Origin: a virus
Length of the DNA stretch: 64,000 nt
Reading direction: 5' to 3' (one strand)
IMG/VR virus record: IMGVR_UViG_3300003690_000002
Coordinates: 62,001-126,000 of that record
The notes under the pieces were generated by a model. The model searched no databases and was not told the origin of the DNA. It worked only from the letters and a program-made list of their open reading frames with translations. Shown here piece by piece: positions 10,018 to 18,139 of this stretch; positions within the stretch are counted from its first letter, which is position 1; each line of letters opens with the position of its first letter. A program made the translations under genes and the position numbers.

Positions 10018-10685
10018 TTCTTTTTAAAGCTCCTATATTTAATTCTAATCTTGTTAAGATTATTAACCACTTGTTTTGTGTTTAAACCAGTGATCTCTCT
10101 TATGTATAGGTAAATAGCTTTTTTATTAAAAATTTCGATATTCTCAGAGTTCTCAAAAAGTATTTTTACAGCCTCTAAAACCTTTTTTTCATTCTCTTTA
10201 AGTTTTTCCTGTTCCCAAATTTTTACTTCTTCCCACAAGAAACTCCAAAACTCTTTTTCGTCTCTTAGTTCGTAATAATTATTATGGACAACCATGTGCT
10301 CAAGTTCTAGATTTTTTTTAAGATCGCTATATTGAATCTCTCTTCTGTGCCTCATTGCATTCTTCTTAATTTTATGAATAAACCAATTTTTTGTTACAAC
10401 GCTAAAATAAGAAAATGCTTTAGAGCCTTTATTTGGATCATATTTATTCAATATCGTCGTAAGCCATGTTTTACACTCTTCTTTAAGAAGATCTATATTG
10501 GGGAGATTAGTAAATTTATAAGTATAAACAATTTTATCAACCAGTTCGCTGAAAGCCGGTCTTATATATGTAATATATAACTCCGTCCTCGTTTTTAAAT
10601 CGTCGGTTGCCATATATTGAATTATGGCATTTTCATGTACTTTTGTAAAATAGTGGTTACTTGTTCTCCTTCGCCTAATCATCAA
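10002..10685 (-). CDS. gp55-like RNA polymerase sigma factor for late transcription
   Basis: 227 residues. The central block with K-Y-D-P-N-K-G-S-K-A-F-S-Y-F, followed by W-F-I-H-K-I-K-K, matches the region-2 segment of T4 gp55, where F-D-P-x-K-x-x-x-P-F-A-Y-F is diagnostic. The family redirects host RNA polymerase to late promoters together with a sliding clamp. The C-terminal part (about 150-227) is basic and contains an HTH-like stretch (Y-L-Y-I-R-E-I-T-G-L-N-T-K-Q-V) that T4 gp55 lacks in that form, so this may be a longer variant. The start is uncertain: Met1, Met2 and Met25 are all possible. It overlaps both neighbours, and virion genes lie downstream. Confidence 0.8.
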   Translation of the reverse strand: MMIRRRRTSNHYFTKVHENAIIQYMATDDLKTRTELYITYIRPAFSELVDKIVYTYKFTNLPNIDLLKEECKTWLTTILNKYDPNKGSKAFSYFSVVTKNWFIHKIKKNAMRHRREIQYSDLKKNLELEHMVVHNNYYELRDEKEFWSFLWEEVKIWEQEKLKENEKKVLEAVKILFENSENIEIFNKKAIYLYIREITGLNTKQVVNNLNKIRIKYRSFKKKWDDV

Positions 10686-10992
10686 TTATATCCTCTTCTT
10701 CCAGATCCATTTCTCTTTCAAGCTCTTCTTCTGAATCGACTATTGCATACATATTCCTGTGGGATTTAATTTCTTTGACAACGGCTCTTGAATGCTCTAG
10801 AAGTTTTTTTAATGTTTGATCACCATAAAATGTCTGCATGTTATAAATTTTATCTATATGTGATGAATATTCGTCCAACATTTCAAGTAATTCATCTATA
10901 TTGTCAGAAATATATAAAAGCCTTTTGAGTAGCTGTGCTATGCACCATATTAAAAATATATTAAATATTATCAAAATTGTTAAAATAATCAT
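10675..10992 (-). CDS. Small membrane-anchored coiled-coil protein
   Basis: 105 residues. A hydrophobic N-terminal segment (residues 1-25, mostly I/L/F/W) is one membrane span, followed by a helical body and a very acidic tail (E-E-E-L-E-R-E-M-D-L-E-E-E-D). The layout is an N-terminal anchor with a cytoplasmic coiled coil. It overlaps the sigma-factor start by 11 bp and the upstream zinc-ribbon gene by 4 bp. Function unknown. Confidence 0.7.
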   Translation of the reverse strand: MIILTILIIFNIFLIWCIAQLLKRLLYISDNIDELLEMLDEYSSHIDKIYNMQTFYGDQTLKKLLEHSRAVVKEIKSHRNMYAIVDSEEELEREMDLEEEDIIDD

Positions 10993-11237
10993 TCTTCAAT
11001 CTTCCGTTTTTTAAAATTTTCTTTTTCTTTCTTGATTTCTTTTTTTGCATCTTCAATAAACGAATTGACAATCTTACCCGCTTTTTTCTGATTGTTAATA
11101 ATTGTAAAATTACTTAATAATCTCATTAAACTATTGGAAGATTTACAATCTGGACAATCTTTTAATTTTTCTTTTATGGAGTGTTTTATTTTAATCGAAG
11201 CATTACATAACTTACACTCATAACTATAGATTGGCAT
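10989..11237 (-). CDS. FmdB-type zinc-ribbon protein
   Basis: 82 residues starting M-P-I-Y-S-Y-E-C-K-L-C. The start at 11237 is chosen because M-P-x-Y-x-Y-x-C is the family signature; an upstream in-frame Met would add 31 residues that also lie inside the previous gene. Two CxxC pairs (C-K-L-C and C-P-D-C) form a single zinc ribbon, followed by a basic helical tail. FmdB-like proteins are putative regulators; many T4-like phages carry one. It overlaps the upstream gene by 14 bp and the next by 4 bp. Confidence 0.8.
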   Translation of the reverse strand: MPIYSYECKLCNASIKIKHSIKEKLKDCPDCKSSNSLMRLLSNFTIINNQKKAGKIVNSFIEDAKKEIKKEKENFKKRKIEE

Positions 11238-11484
11238 TTTTTTCTGACTGTCCTCCAATGCTCGTGTCTGCTGTTGGATTATCTGTAGATGTTGATAATT
11301 TTTCTTCAAAATCTTTATCAAATTTAACAATAGGAGGATTCATTATTACCAAACCTTCTTCAGAGAGTTTAAACTTGAATCCTTTCAAAGTTAGAACAAT
11401 ATCGCTCTGCTCCATCAAACTTTTTTGAAGCGCTAACATCAACGCGCCGACTGCTTGATCTGTCATATACATATCTTTTGTCAT
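11224..11484 (-). CDS. Hypothetical small protein
   Basis: 86 residues beginning M-T-K-D-M-Y-M-T. The frame opens 15 bp earlier (ATG at 11499), but AAGGAG lies inside that extension 5-6 bp before the Met at 11484, so the shorter start is preferred. No known motif; Met-rich helical N-terminus and an acidic, Ser/Thr-rich C-terminus. It sits between the sugar cluster and the FmdB-like gene. Confidence 0.65.
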   Translation of the reverse strand: MTKDMYMTDQAVGALMLALQKSLMEQSDIVLTLKGFKFKLSEEGLVIMNPPIVKFDKDFEEKLSTSTDNPTADTSIGGQSEKNANL

Positions 11485-11495
11485 TTTAATCTCCT

Positions 11496-12353
11496 TCATT
11501 TATTTGTCGTACTTATCGCACGACCTTTAAGTTTTTCCCAATCTTTTTCTGGGCGGACTTCTAAATTTTTATACCATATAGCCCTAAGCACAATTGGGTC
11601 AATATTTAAGCTTTCTGCAGTTTTAATTAATGCATTTAAATCTTTTGGGAAACAAGAACCGCCGAAACCAGCTTTTCCATCTGGACCTGGTACTGAAAAG
11701 TGGGTTTTACCTAGTCTTTTATCGTATAAACTATATTCTATAACTTTATCATAATCTATGTTAACTTTTTCACATATTTGTTTGATTTCATTAGAAAAGC
11801 TTACTTTCAGAGCAAGAAAACAATTTGTAAAGTATTTTACCATTTCTGCAGTATCAGATCCGGTTTTAATTAAAACAGTTTCTGGAAAGATCTTTCGATA
11901 CAAATTTTTAACTTTTGTTGAAGCCGGTCGGGGTCCGCCGATTACAATTCTTGTTTGGTTTTTAAAATCATTAATAAAGTTTGCTTCTGTTAAAAACTCT
12001 GGGTTAAATACAATTTGAATATTTTTGCATTCTCTATTCAAATTTTGTGTTGTTCCTGGTGGCACAGTCGACTTAATAATCACAACATGATTTGCTCTTT
12101 GTGTTTCGGATACTTTATCTATTTCATATACAGCTTCTTTAACAATAGACAAATCACAAGAACCATCTTCTCTCATAGGAGTCGGCAAGCAAATAAAAAC
12201 TATATTAACTTTCTTGCAAAGCTCTTCTAATGAATTGCATGTAGAGTGTTTAAACTTATCATAAGTTTCTACTTCTAATTTTTCTTTAAATCCCTCTTTG
12301 ATAGCAGTTCCAACAAAGCCTTGCCCAACAATCCCAATATTTTTAAAATTCAT
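11496..12353 (-). CDS. UDP-glucose/GDP-mannose 6-dehydrogenase family protein (short form)
   Basis: 285 residues. NAD-binding G-x-G-x-x-G at residues 9-14 (V-G-Q-G-F-V-G-T), then I-C-L-P-T-P-M, S-T-V-P-P-G-T-T, N-P-E-F-L-T-E and the catalytic region G-G-S-C-F-P-K-D with the nucleophile Cys. Family members oxidise the C6 alcohol of a nucleotide sugar to the uronic acid. At 285 residues it has the NAD and central domains but not the usual C-terminal UDP-binding domain (typical length 400-450), so its substrate binding or activity may differ. It is the last gene of the glycan cluster and overlaps the upstream epimerase by 11 bp. Confidence 0.85.
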   Translation of the reverse strand: MNFKNIGIVGQGFVGTAIKEGFKEKLEVETYDKFKHSTCNSLEELCKKVNIVFICLPTPMREDGSCDLSIVKEAVYEIDKVSETQRANHVVIIKSTVPPGTTQNLNRECKNIQIVFNPEFLTEANFINDFKNQTRIVIGGPRPASTKVKNLYRKIFPETVLIKTGSDTAEMVKYFTNCFLALKVSFSNEIKQICEKVNIDYDKVIEYSLYDKRLGKTHFSVPGPDGKAGFGGSCFPKDLNALIKTAESLNIDPIVLRAIWYKNLEVRPEKDWEKLKGRAISTTNK

Positions 12354-13224
12354 TTTTTAATCTCTTAAAACACTCATTGATCCCTTCAATTATATTCACT
12401 TTAGGTTTCCATCCTAACTCTCTCAATGGCAGTGTATTGGCTTGTGTATATAATACGTCGCCTTTACGCTCTTCTATATATTGAAATTTTACTTCTGGAA
12501 AATGAGTTAAAACAATATTTTTAATTTCATTTAGAGAAATATTTGAACCTGTCCCTACATCAAAATGTTCGCCACAAAAATTTTCTTCGTGTTCCATGGC
12601 AAATATATTTGCAAAAACAACGTCCTTTATGTGAGCCATATCTCTTCTTTGTTCTCCAGTTCCAGTAATATAAAGACAATAATTATTTCTAATACATGCC
12701 ATAAAATTTGCTATAGCTGTTGGATATGCTCCCTCTGCTTGTTGATCAGGAGAGTAAACATTAAAATACCGCAAAGAAACCGTATCTAGTTGATATAATT
12801 CAGAATATAGTTTACATTCCATTTCAGATATTAATTTTTGTAGCCCATATGGACTATTTGGTCCTTTCCCATTCCCAACGACAGATGATGATCCTGAATA
12901 TATCACTCTTTTTGCCCCAACTTTTTTAGCAAAATTTAAAACATAACTTGTTGTTAAAACATTATTTTGCATTGTAGATACAGGGTTTTCAATACTATAT
13001 GGAACTCTTGGGATGCATGCTAGGTGAAAAACATATTCTGGTTTAAACTCCCAGTAATGTGGGTGAAATCTGCCACTACCGTCACTATATTCCTTGAGGT
13101 CTTTGAGAATATCATGATCCTCCTTGAGATCAATTCCCTGCACTTCGTGCCCTAATTCTTTTAATTTTTTATATAGATGTGAACCTATGTAACCTTTATG
13201 ACCGGTTACTAAACATTTTGTCAT
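12343..13224 (-). CDS. NAD-dependent sugar epimerase/dehydratase (extended SDR)
   Basis: 293 residues. N-terminal G-H-K-G-Y-I-G-S gives the Rossmann G-x-x-G-x-x-G; the S-G-S-S-S-V strand and the catalytic Y-x-x-x-K (Y-G-L-Q-K) follow at the usual spacing; R-Y-F-N-V-Y-S-P is typical of UDP-glucose 4-epimerase-like enzymes. It likely converts one nucleotide sugar into another. It feeds the uronic-acid and glycosyltransferase steps next to it; the exact substrate cannot be read. Confidence 0.85.
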   Translation of the reverse strand: MTKCLVTGHKGYIGSHLYKKLKELGHEVQGIDLKEDHDILKDLKEYSDGSGRFHPHYWEFKPEYVFHLACIPRVPYSIENPVSTMQNNVLTTSYVLNFAKKVGAKRVIYSGSSSVVGNGKGPNSPYGLQKLISEMECKLYSELYQLDTVSLRYFNVYSPDQQAEGAYPTAIANFMACIRNNYCLYITGTGEQRRDMAHIKDVVFANIFAMEHEENFCGEHFDVGTGSNISLNEIKNIVLTHFPEVKFQYIEERKGDVLYTQANTLPLRELGWKPKVNIIEGINECFKRLKNEF

Positions 13225-13231
13225 GTTTGCC

Positions 13232-13594
13232 TCACTTTAAAATTTCATTTATATCATAAATATAATCATTTTTATCAAAATTTGTTGAACATAGGACCAA
13301 AAGAACATCATCTCCAGTCATATACTCTTGTTCGCCCCAAACCATTTGATCCATGAATATGCAATCGCCTATTTTTAAAATCTTTTCTTCTTCAAGATCT
13401 TTTCCTGTTAATTTAACTCGCACTTGTCCCTTGACACAAATTAAATATTGTTGATCCTGCCTGTGTCCGTGATTTCCTCTGACTTCGCCTTGTGGTACAC
13501 CATAAATGAAATACATTCTCTTTGGTTGAAATTTTAAATCTTTAAACTCAACGTAACTTAAAGCTCCTCTATCTTCTATGTGATGTGATAACAT
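13232..13594 (-). CDS. FdtA/QdtA (WxcM-like) sugar 3,4-ketoisomerase
   Basis: 120 residues, one cupin domain. The motif V-R-G-N-H-G-H-R with later Q-Y-L-I-C-V-K-G matches dTDP-4-keto-6-deoxyglucose 3,4-ketoisomerases (R-G-x-H-A-H-x-x-x-x-Q), whose paired histidines move the keto group. Full length for the family. It overlaps the DegT-type aminotransferase gene by 26 bp; FdtA-FdtB order is the classic pair for making a 3-amino-3,6-dideoxyhexose, which supports the call. Confidence 0.85.
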   Translation of the reverse strand: MLSHHIEDRGALSYVEFKDLKFQPKRMYFIYGVPQGEVRGNHGHRQDQQYLICVKGQVRVKLTGKDLEEEKILKIGDCIFMDQMVWGEQEYMTGDDVLLVLCSTNFDKNDYIYDINEILK

Positions 13595-14507
13595 ATGGCT
13601 TTATCTCCTTGATTATATATTCAATTTCTTTGTTGGTAAGTTTTTCGTGATAGGGTATACTTACTGTTGTTTTATTCTCAAATTCAGATTTTTCAAGACT
13701 CGCATTTTCAACTTTATAACAGTCCATTAAATGTAATGCATTATAATGTATACCGCACTGCACTCCAATTCCTTTCATAAGTTTTAAAAAATTATTATTA
13801 TTTTCCACATTGATTCTATATAAATGCTCACTTGTATTATTTAACTCAAAAGCTAAATTATATCTCTCACGCATTTCTTTAAGTCGATCCATTTTGTTAG
13901 ATAGTTTTTTAAAGTTTTCATTCGCAATAAAAGCCTGGATTGAATTCATATATAATTTCCATCCTGGTAAAATTATTTTTCTTTCCCAACTATTTTCCTC
14001 TAAAGAAATTCCATTTCGAGATAATACTCTCAATTGATCAATTTTGTTTTTATCGTTTGATACTACCATGCCGCCGTCAGAGCTGCCTACTGGTTTTGTG
14101 GGATAAAAACTGAAAATCATTATGTCTTTATCATTGGCTTGTTGTGCAAACTGATCTTTGCATAGCTGTTGTGCAGAATCAATAATTTTATAATCTTCAA
14201 ATCTATGTAAAATATAAGAATTTCCTACCCAGCCTATATCATCTTTATAATTAATTTTATTTCCTGAACATAGAATCGCATTCGCCACCACAGGAGGTAA
14301 AATGCTCGGTATCGTAATGGTAATATCTTTTTGTTCGAATAAAGAAAGAAAAATTGCACTAGTTGCGCTATTCAATGAACATGCATATTTTGCCCCAACA
14401 AAATTAGCGATCTTGTTTTCAAATTCTGTAACCACCTCATCGTGTAAAAGCGGTTGGAATTGTGAAGTATCTACTACATAATCATTAATATGCATTAATT
14501 TAATCAT
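13569..14507 (-). CDS. DegT/DnrJ/EryC1/StrS-family sugar aminotransferase
   Basis: 312 residues. PLP lysine in S-F-Y-P-T-K-P-V-G-S-S-D-G-G; the C-S-L-N-S-A-T-S-A motif near residue 45 binds the cofactor phosphate; I-D-S-A-Q near 120. It is somewhat shorter than the usual 360-400 residues. With the adjacent ketoisomerase it would aminate a 3-keto-6-deoxy sugar (FdtB-like). An AAAGGTGA site precedes the ATG, which overlaps the HAD gene by 4 bp. Confidence 0.85.
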   Translation of the reverse strand: MIKLMHINDYVVDTSQFQPLLHDEVVTEFENKIANFVGAKYACSLNSATSAIFLSLFEQKDITITIPSILPPVVANAILCSGNKINYKDDIGWVGNSYILHRFEDYKIIDSAQQLCKDQFAQQANDKDIMIFSFYPTKPVGSSDGGMVVSNDKNKIDQLRVLSRNGISLEENSWERKIILPGWKLYMNSIQAFIANENFKKLSNKMDRLKEMRERYNLAFELNNTSEHLYRINVENNNNFLKLMKGIGVQCGIHYNALHLMDCYKVENASLEKSEFENKTTVSIPYHEKLTNKEIEYIIKEIKPYVITSHRR

Positions 14508-14815
14508 TTTTCACCTTTAGTATTGAAAAATATTTCAGAATTTATTGCTTTATCACAAATAAAATAATCGTAATGTGGTTTGCCTACCCGAACATCGTGA
14601 TATTTCACGCCCCAAGCACGAAGTTGAGCTTTAGTTAAAGAAAGCCAATTTATTCCTGTTACCGAGCCCCTTGCCGTCCAATATATAATGGTCTCACCCT
14701 CATCATATAGTTTGTTTATTTTCTTAATATTGTCTTTTAACGGCATAGCCTTTTTATAATCTCCATCTGTGTTCATACATATGGTACCATCAATGTCAAT
14801 ATAATAAATTTTCAC
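14504..14815 (-). CDS. Small HAD-superfamily phosphatase-like protein
   Basis: 103 residues. Motif I D-I-D-G-T-I at residues 7-12, motif II W-T-A-R-G, a Lys in V-G-K-P-H and a late D-x-x (I-C-D-K-A), all in HAD order. It has no cap domain, like the sugar-phosphate phosphatases KdsC/NeuA-C and capsule-locus HADs. Between a NeuB-like synthase and an aminotransferase it may dephosphorylate a keto-sugar acid phosphate. It overlaps both neighbours by 1-4 bp. Confidence 0.75.
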   Translation of the reverse strand: MKIYYIDIDGTICMNTDGDYKKAMPLKDNIKKINKLYDEGETIIYWTARGSVTGINWLSLTKAQLRAWGVKYHDVRVGKPHYDYFICDKAINSEIFFNTKGEK

Positions 14816-15666
14816 TAATATCCTCTAAGCTTCTTTCTAATTATTAATTCGCTTTTTGTTACTTTTTTTTCATCACTTCCAAGTATTATATCAATATCTT
14901 TAACTCTTTTATAGAGCATATCCATGGCTATAACTTCCAAACTAGCCCTTTGATCAGTTCCCCACATATTATGTGATAAAGTAATGTGTCTTTCAATTAC
15001 TTTCGCGCCTAACACAGCTGCTATAACTGTGGGTTCTAAATCCTGTTCGTGTCCTGAATATCCAATAACACATCCGTATCTTTTTTTAAGAAATGGAATA
15101 ATTCTTAAATTTAATTCCTTTTTTGGAGTTGGGTAGCTTGAATTTGTATGCATAATTACTGGATTCTTACCTGACTTCATAACTGTATTGACGGCAATAT
15201 CAACCTCTTCTAAAGTAGACATTCCAGTTGACATTATAATTGGCTTATTTGTTCTCGCTGTCTCTATTAATAATTCGGTATTTGTTATTAGTGCCGAGGG
15301 AATTTTTATAAATGGTACGTTGTAATTCATAATAAACTCAAGACTATCCAAATCCCACACAGAGGCTGTCCAGTCAATGGGTTTTTCTAAACAATATTGA
15401 TTTATAGTACTATATGCTTTGTAACCAAATTCAATTTTATGTTTATAATCTATGTAAGCCATGGTACCCCAAGGCGTTTCTCGTAATTTATTTTTTTGAT
15501 GGTTTGGTACGCATATGTCTGGATTACGCTTTTGAAATTTGGCACAATCCCAATTACATGCTGAAACTGCGTCAATAAGTTTTTTTGTCACTTGCATATC
15601 CCCATTGTGATTGATTCCAATTTCTCCAATAAAATATGGATATTTAAGATTTTCAAAATCTACCAT
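14815..15666 (-). CDS. NeuB/SpsE-like nonulosonic acid synthase
   Basis: 283 residues from the ATG at 15666, chosen because GGAGG lies 7-8 bp upstream. The motif G-E-I-G-I-N-H-N-G-D near residue 13, A-K-F-Q-K-R and later I-M-S-T-G-M-S-T, H-T-N-S-S-Y-P and G-Y-S-G-H-E are the hallmark blocks of NeuB TIM-barrel synthases, which condense phosphoenolpyruvate with an N-acyl sugar to make sialic, legionaminic or pseudaminic acids. The C-terminal antifreeze-like SAF domain (about 60 residues) is absent, so it is shorter than the usual 340-350. The next genes (cytidylyltransferase, GT42-like transferase) give the activating and transferring steps. Confidence 0.85.
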   Translation of the reverse strand: MVDFENLKYPYFIGEIGINHNGDMQVTKKLIDAVSACNWDCAKFQKRNPDICVPNHQKNKLRETPWGTMAYIDYKHKIEFGYKAYSTINQYCLEKPIDWTASVWDLDSLEFIMNYNVPFIKIPSALITNTELLIETARTNKPIIMSTGMSTLEEVDIAVNTVMKSGKNPVIMHTNSSYPTPKKELNLRIIPFLKKRYGCVIGYSGHEQDLEPTVIAAVLGAKVIERHITLSHNMWGTDQRASLEVIAMDMLYKRVKDIDIILGSDEKKVTKSELIIRKKLRGY

Positions 15667-16355
15667 ATCGTCCAACCTCCATCTATATTGAATACAGCTC
15701 CAGTCGCGTATGATGAACTATCAGAGCACAAGTATTCGATCATTCCGTTTAGTTCATTAATTTTCATCATACGCTTCAAAGGAGTTTTGCTCTTATAAAG
15801 ATCAATAAATTTTTTACTTTGTTCTGTTGATGGTTTAAAAGTTACCCCACCTGGCGCAATACAATTAACTCTAATATTGGGTGCCAAGTGTACAGCTAAA
15901 TATCTTGTTAATTGAACTACTCCAGACTTTGAAACGCAATATCCAATATGTTTTTCTTTTCCTTCCTCATATAAGGCGGGGTTTGGTGAAACAACTCCAT
16001 AAATTGAAGAAAAATTTATAATAGAACCGCTTTTGTTGTTTCTGGCAAATTCGCGACATACCGAAAATAAACTTAACAAATTTACCTGTAAATAAGAATT
16101 GAGTGAATCTAGTGTTATATCAAATAAATTTGTTGAGTCATCTGCAGCATCAATATGTGGATTTAAAGCATATAAGTTGATTAAATAATCGGCTCTGTTG
16201 TCTTTAAAAAATCTTTTTACAAACCCTTCATCAGTTAAATCATGTCCTAGTTGAAGATCGCAGTGAATTACTTCATATCCTTTAGAAATTAAATAAGAAG
16301 AAGTTTCAGTTCCTATTAGCCCTTCTGAACCAGTTATAATAACTTTCTTATTCAC
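15660..16355 (-). CDS. Short-chain dehydrogenase/reductase (sugar-locus SDR)
   Basis: 231 residues. Classical SDR: G-S-E-G-L-I-G-T at the N-terminus, N-F-S-S-I-Y-G with the catalytic Ser, Y-C-V-S-K with Tyr and Lys, then I-A-P-G-G-V, and the usual C-terminal N-I-D-G-G-W. Members in sialic- or legionaminic-type loci reduce keto groups of sugar or sugar-acid intermediates. Its 3' end carries the Shine-Dalgarno site of the NeuB-like gene, so the two are translationally coupled. Confidence 0.85.
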   Translation of the reverse strand: MNKKVIITGSEGLIGTETSSYLISKGYEVIHCDLQLGHDLTDEGFVKRFFKDNRADYLINLYALNPHIDAADDSTNLFDITLDSLNSYLQVNLLSLFSVCREFARNNKSGSIINFSSIYGVVSPNPALYEEGKEKHIGYCVSKSGVVQLTRYLAVHLAPNIRVNCIAPGGVTFKPSTEQSKKFIDLYKSKTPLKRMMKINELNGMIEYLCSDSSSYATGAVFNIDGGWTIW

Positions 16356-17358
16356 TTGAAGTTCCTAACATTGCGCCTGAAAGGCTTACCTGCGAGCAAT
16401 CTTTAGCCCATTCTCTAAGTTGTTTAACAAAATCAACACCAATATTGTCTGACCAAGTATTACATATTTTTTGAGTAATTGTACCCATAGGGTTTTCTTT
16501 AACGATATCATTAAAATACTCACCATTTAGTCTATTACATGGCAATAAATTAATAAAACTACTAGTAAACATTGCTTCATCACAATCCATGACGTCATAT
16601 GGTTCAAAATTTTTATATACCACTTCTAAATTAATCTGTGGTGCTAAAACTTCAAGCACATACATCATGCTCGAACCCCTGAGCATATTTCTTAATTCGG
16701 GAACTATTAATTTCTCATTCTTTACCATCAAAAAGTTCGCACCAGTGCTTTCTGTGATAAATCCATCTTCGTCGAGCAAAAGAGGCATAGCATCTTTTCC
16801 AAATGTCTTTGTTTGTAAATTTGCCATCTGGTAATGTAACCTACTCCTATTTTTTACCTTGTTTTCTAAAAGTCGCGATGGTATTTGTCTTTGTGATGGT
16901 ATAACAGCATTCGCTCCTGTGTCGTAAAAATGCCCTAAAGATCCAGCAGTTTTATTCAATGGCCATACATTTATAATCCAAGTTGGATCACTCCACGCTT
17001 CTCCTTTTTGTAATTCAAAAACTTCTTTATAAATGGGCAGAGGACCTCTAGAAACATTAATTAAAATACGGCATTCTTCCCCTAAAGAAAAGTGCTCGAT
17101 ATTGCGCTGGAGCGTCTCTTGGCATAAATTATAAACTTCTTTTTTTGATTTTGTAATTGGTATTTGCAAATATCTCATACTTCTAAAAAGTCTATCGATG
17201 TGTTCATCTAAGAGAAAAAATTTATTATTAAAAGTTCTTGCCATTTCAAAAACAGCATCTCCAAACATAAATTGTGAATCGTATATGTGAATCGAAGCTT
17301 TAGATTCGGGCACCCACTCTCCAGAGTGATATGTTACTCTTTCTTTTTTACTGGACAT
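16348..17358 (-). CDS. Class IV (branched-chain/D-amino acid type) aminotransferase
   Basis: 336 residues. The start at 17358 is preferred over 17364 because AGGAG abuts the upstream ATG but sits 6 bp before the downstream one. Fold IV landmarks: F-M-F-G-D-A-V-F-E near residue 35, an L-E-N-K-V-K-N-R segment with the PLP Lys, and E-S-T-G-A-N-F-L. Usual members transaminate branched-chain keto acids or D-Ala. In this setting an amino group on a sugar-derived keto acid or a lipid/amino-acid substituent is possible. Class IV enzymes are unusual in glycan loci. Overlaps the SDR by 8 bp. Confidence 0.8.
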   Translation of the reverse strand: MSSKKERVTYHSGEWVPESKASIHIYDSQFMFGDAVFEMARTFNNKFFLLDEHIDRLFRSMRYLQIPITKSKKEVYNLCQETLQRNIEHFSLGEECRILINVSRGPLPIYKEVFELQKGEAWSDPTWIINVWPLNKTAGSLGHFYDTGANAVIPSQRQIPSRLLENKVKNRSRLHYQMANLQTKTFGKDAMPLLLDEDGFITESTGANFLMVKNEKLIVPELRNMLRGSSMMYVLEVLAPQINLEVVYKNFEPYDVMDCDEAMFTSSFINLLPCNRLNGEYFNDIVKENPMGTITQKICNTWSDNIGVDFVKQLREWAKDCSQVSLSGAMLGTSSE

Positions 17359-17367
17359 ATGCATCTC

Positions 17368-18129
17368 CTAAATTAATCGCTTGTTGAGCTTATTTTGATT
17401 ATCTAAATAATCTTGATGTTTGTGCCTATTAATTAATGCAATCTCTGGTTGCTCATCTATAAGCCTAATCACATCCATTAAAGAGAAATTATAATTTCCC
17501 ATATTATAAAAATATTCAGAAATAGTAGTAAAGAATTTTAAATCCTCTTCGTAATCTAAAGTTGCTCTAATTTCTGGTCTGTTATATTCTTTTGGTACAT
17601 TTTTAAGTAATTTTGTTTTAAACATTTTCATACTTGAAAGAGTAAGCCATGCCGCTTCTGTATCATTAGTGTTTTTAAGCTCGCACACTTTTTTAATCGT
17701 ATCAGTCTTTACACCAAACGTAAATGCTCCACAAATCATATTTTTCTCATCTATTCTAACAAAATCATGTAATTCTCTTTCATATTGTTCAAAGGCTAAA
17801 TCTATTAATTCTGGTTCGCAAAATAAATCGTCGCCGTCAATGTTGACAAAATAATCAATATTATATTGTAAGGCGGCTTTTAGCCATCTATCAAGCTTGT
17901 CTTCTAAGCTTCCTTGAAAAAAATCAATATGATGAGCTTTAGCAATTTCACAAAGTACCCTATCTTCATCCATAGCGCTAGTACATAAAATTATTTTATT
18001 TGTTTTGTTAGATTTTTTAGCTCGCTCTATACAAAATTCAATTGTTTTCTTGCCACAAATTGTTCTAAGTGCTTTATTTGGAAGCCTGGTTGAACCTGTT
18101 CGAACTGTAATAAATATTCCTTTTGTCAT
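17368..18129 (-). CDS. SpsF/NeuA-like acylneuraminate cytidylyltransferase
   Basis: 253 residues starting M-T-K-G-I-F-I-T-V-R-T; GGAGG precedes this ATG, so the 14-residue longer frame is rejected. The N-terminal R-T-G-S-T-R-L-P-N-K replaces the usual R-x-G-S-x-x-x-x-x-K activation loop of CMP-NeuAc and CMP-Kdo synthetases; Y-F-V-N-I-D-G-D-D-L-F-C holds the metal-binding acidic residues. It would attach CMP to the sugar acid made by the NeuB-like enzyme. SpsE and SpsF are likewise paired in Bacillus spore-coat polysaccharide loci. Confidence 0.82.
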   Translation of the reverse strand: MTKGIFITVRTGSTRLPNKALRTICGKKTIEFCIERAKKSNKTNKIILCTSAMDEDRVLCEIAKAHHIDFFQGSLEDKLDRWLKAALQYNIDYFVNIDGDDLFCEPELIDLAFEQYERELHDFVRIDEKNMICGAFTFGVKTDTIKKVCELKNTNDTEAAWLTLSSMKMFKTKLLKNVPKEYNRPEIRATLDYEEDLKFFTTISEYFYNMGNYNFSLMDVIRLIDEQPEIALINRHKHQDYLDNQNKLNKRLI

Positions 18130-18139
18130 AAAGCCTCCA

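Noticed and set aside
11238-11330. N-terminal extension of the FmdB-like protein
   Set aside because: It lies inside the upstream gene; M-P-I-Y-S-Y-E-C is the conserved family start.
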